Shown: piece after piece, positions 5,909 through 6,416 of the stretch | How positions within the stretch are numbered: position 1 is the first letter of the stretch | How the letters are laid out: each line of letters begins with the position of its first letter | NCBI GenBank assembly: GCA_017354515.1 | Contig: JAFMQT010000278.1 | Span: 1-6,416, forward strand | From: Nocardia sp. | GTDB lineage: Bacteria; Actinomycetota; Actinomycetes; Mycobacteriales; Mycobacteriaceae | Length of the DNA: 6,416 bases | Direction of reading: 5' to 3' | Program-made: the position numbers and the translations under genes | Notes under the pieces: generated by a model | What the model saw: the letters and a program-made list of their open reading frames with translations, nothing else | What the model was told of the DNA's origin: nothing | The model's database searches: none

Positions 5909-5915
5909 AAGACGC

Positions 5916-6416
5916 ATGGAAAAAGAACCGAGCGGTCACCCGGTTTATCCGCGGTGGCTGAGCTCGGCGCAGCAGCGGGCGTGGCGCGCCTTCATGGACG
6001 GTCATCAGCGCCTGATGGGCGAGCTCAACCGCCAGCTGCAGGCCGACTGCGATTTGAATCTGCCCGAATACCGCATCCTGGTGATGCTGTCGGAATCGTC
6101 GGATCGGTCGCTTCGCATGAGCGATCTCGCCGACGGTGTGCTGTCCTCGCGCAGCCGCCTCACCCATCAGATTCGCCGCATGGAGAGTCAGGGCATGGTC
6201 CGCCGCACCAGCTGCGAGGAGGACGGCCGCGGTGTGCGTGCACATCTGACCGAGGAGGGCATGCGCCGATTGCGTGCCGCGGCGCCCCGCCACGTGGCCG
6301 CGGTCCGCAGCAATTTCATCGATCTGGTGACTCCCGAAGAGCTCAGCGTCATCGCCGAGGCGTTCGAAAGAGTGAATTCCAGAACCGCGCCCAGCCAGGT
6401 CGGGGAGCCCTGGTCA
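5916..6416 (+). CDS. MarR-family transcriptional regulator (3' end cut by window)
   Basis: The frame is open from the ATG at 5916 to the window end (167 residues seen) with no stop. Since MarR proteins are usually about 140-180 residues, only a few residues are probably missing. N-terminal helices include LSSAQQRAWRAFMDGHQRLM (15-34), part of the dimer interface. The winged helix-turn-helix covers about 48-112: LNLPEYRILVMLSE, MSDLADGVLSSRSRLTHQIR (68-87, recognition helix at its end), then MESQGMVRR and the wing EEDGRGVRAHLTEEG (101-115), which fits the family D-x-R...L-T signature. A C-terminal helix follows from about 139. Cysteines at 45 and 100 are the only ones; redox sensing is possible but unproven. 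It is divergent from the quinone oxidoreductase, so it probably represses that gene and itself in response to a small aromatic, quinone or oxidant. I do not recognise a specific named member. Confidence 0.87.
   Translation, partial: MEKEPSGHPVYPRWLSSAQQRAWRAFMDGHQRLMGELNRQLQADCDLNLPEYRILVMLSESSDRSLRMSDLADGVLSSRSRLTHQIRRMESQGMVRRTSCEEDGRGVRAHLTEEGMRRLRAAAPRHVAAVRSNFIDLVTPEELSVIAEAFERVNSRTAPSQVGEPWS

Noticed and set aside
5823..6293. Minus-strand frame of about 156 codons opposite marR
   Set aside because: It overlaps the MarR coding sequence, which has a full winged-helix pattern, and runs into the divergent promoter. No motif supports it.

Overview
The window looks like a chromosomal segment from a mycolic-acid actinobacterium (order Mycobacteriales). 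Nocardia or a close relative is my best guess; this is inferred from GC-rich codon use, frequent leaderless starts and gene content, not from any search. It matches the edge of the arabinogalactan cell-wall cluster, the region around Rv3777-Rv3783 in Mycobacterium tuberculosis. All seven genes appear intact, apart from the last, which is cut by the window edge.

Layout. Positions 18-3322 hold four genes on the minus strand, transcribed right to left: bpa (pafE; ring-shaped activator of the 20S proteasome), wzm (ABC permease), wzt (ABC ATPase) and glfT1 (initiating galactofuranosyltransferase). The last three are tightly packed and form the galactan priming and export module. GlfT1 adds the first galactofuranose residues to the decaprenyl-linked linker, and Wzm-Wzt moves the lipid-linked galactan across the plasma membrane. 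A 226-base divergent intergenic region (3323-3548) separates bpa from a plus-strand gene (3549-4754) with a cysteine-desulfurase-like fold. In that protein nearly every residue expected for PLP chemistry has been replaced, so it reads as a conserved pseudoenzyme. It converges on a PIG3/zeta-crystallin-type quinone oxidoreductase (4846-5835, minus); a short degenerate tandem repeat fills the gap between the two stop codons. The oxidoreductase is divergent from a MarR-family regulator (5916 to beyond the window end), with an 80-base shared promoter region containing a perfect inverted repeat.

Regulation. Three genes (the pseudoenzyme, the oxidoreductase and marR) have no Shine-Dalgarno sequence but have a TAGAGT or TAGAAT -10 box 6-7 bases before the ATG, the signature of leaderless transcripts. 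wzm shows a similar arrangement (TACAGT, 8 bases, GTG), suggesting that the galactan exporter genes have their own promoter downstream of bpa. In contrast bpa, wzt and glfT1 have recognisable ribosome binding sites, and the wzt site overlaps the wzm stop codon.

The two most noteworthy signals are the catalytically stripped desulfurase-fold protein beside the galactan export locus, and the leaderless promoter pattern with a candidate MarR operator. I saw no mobile element, CRISPR array, tRNA or rRNA.
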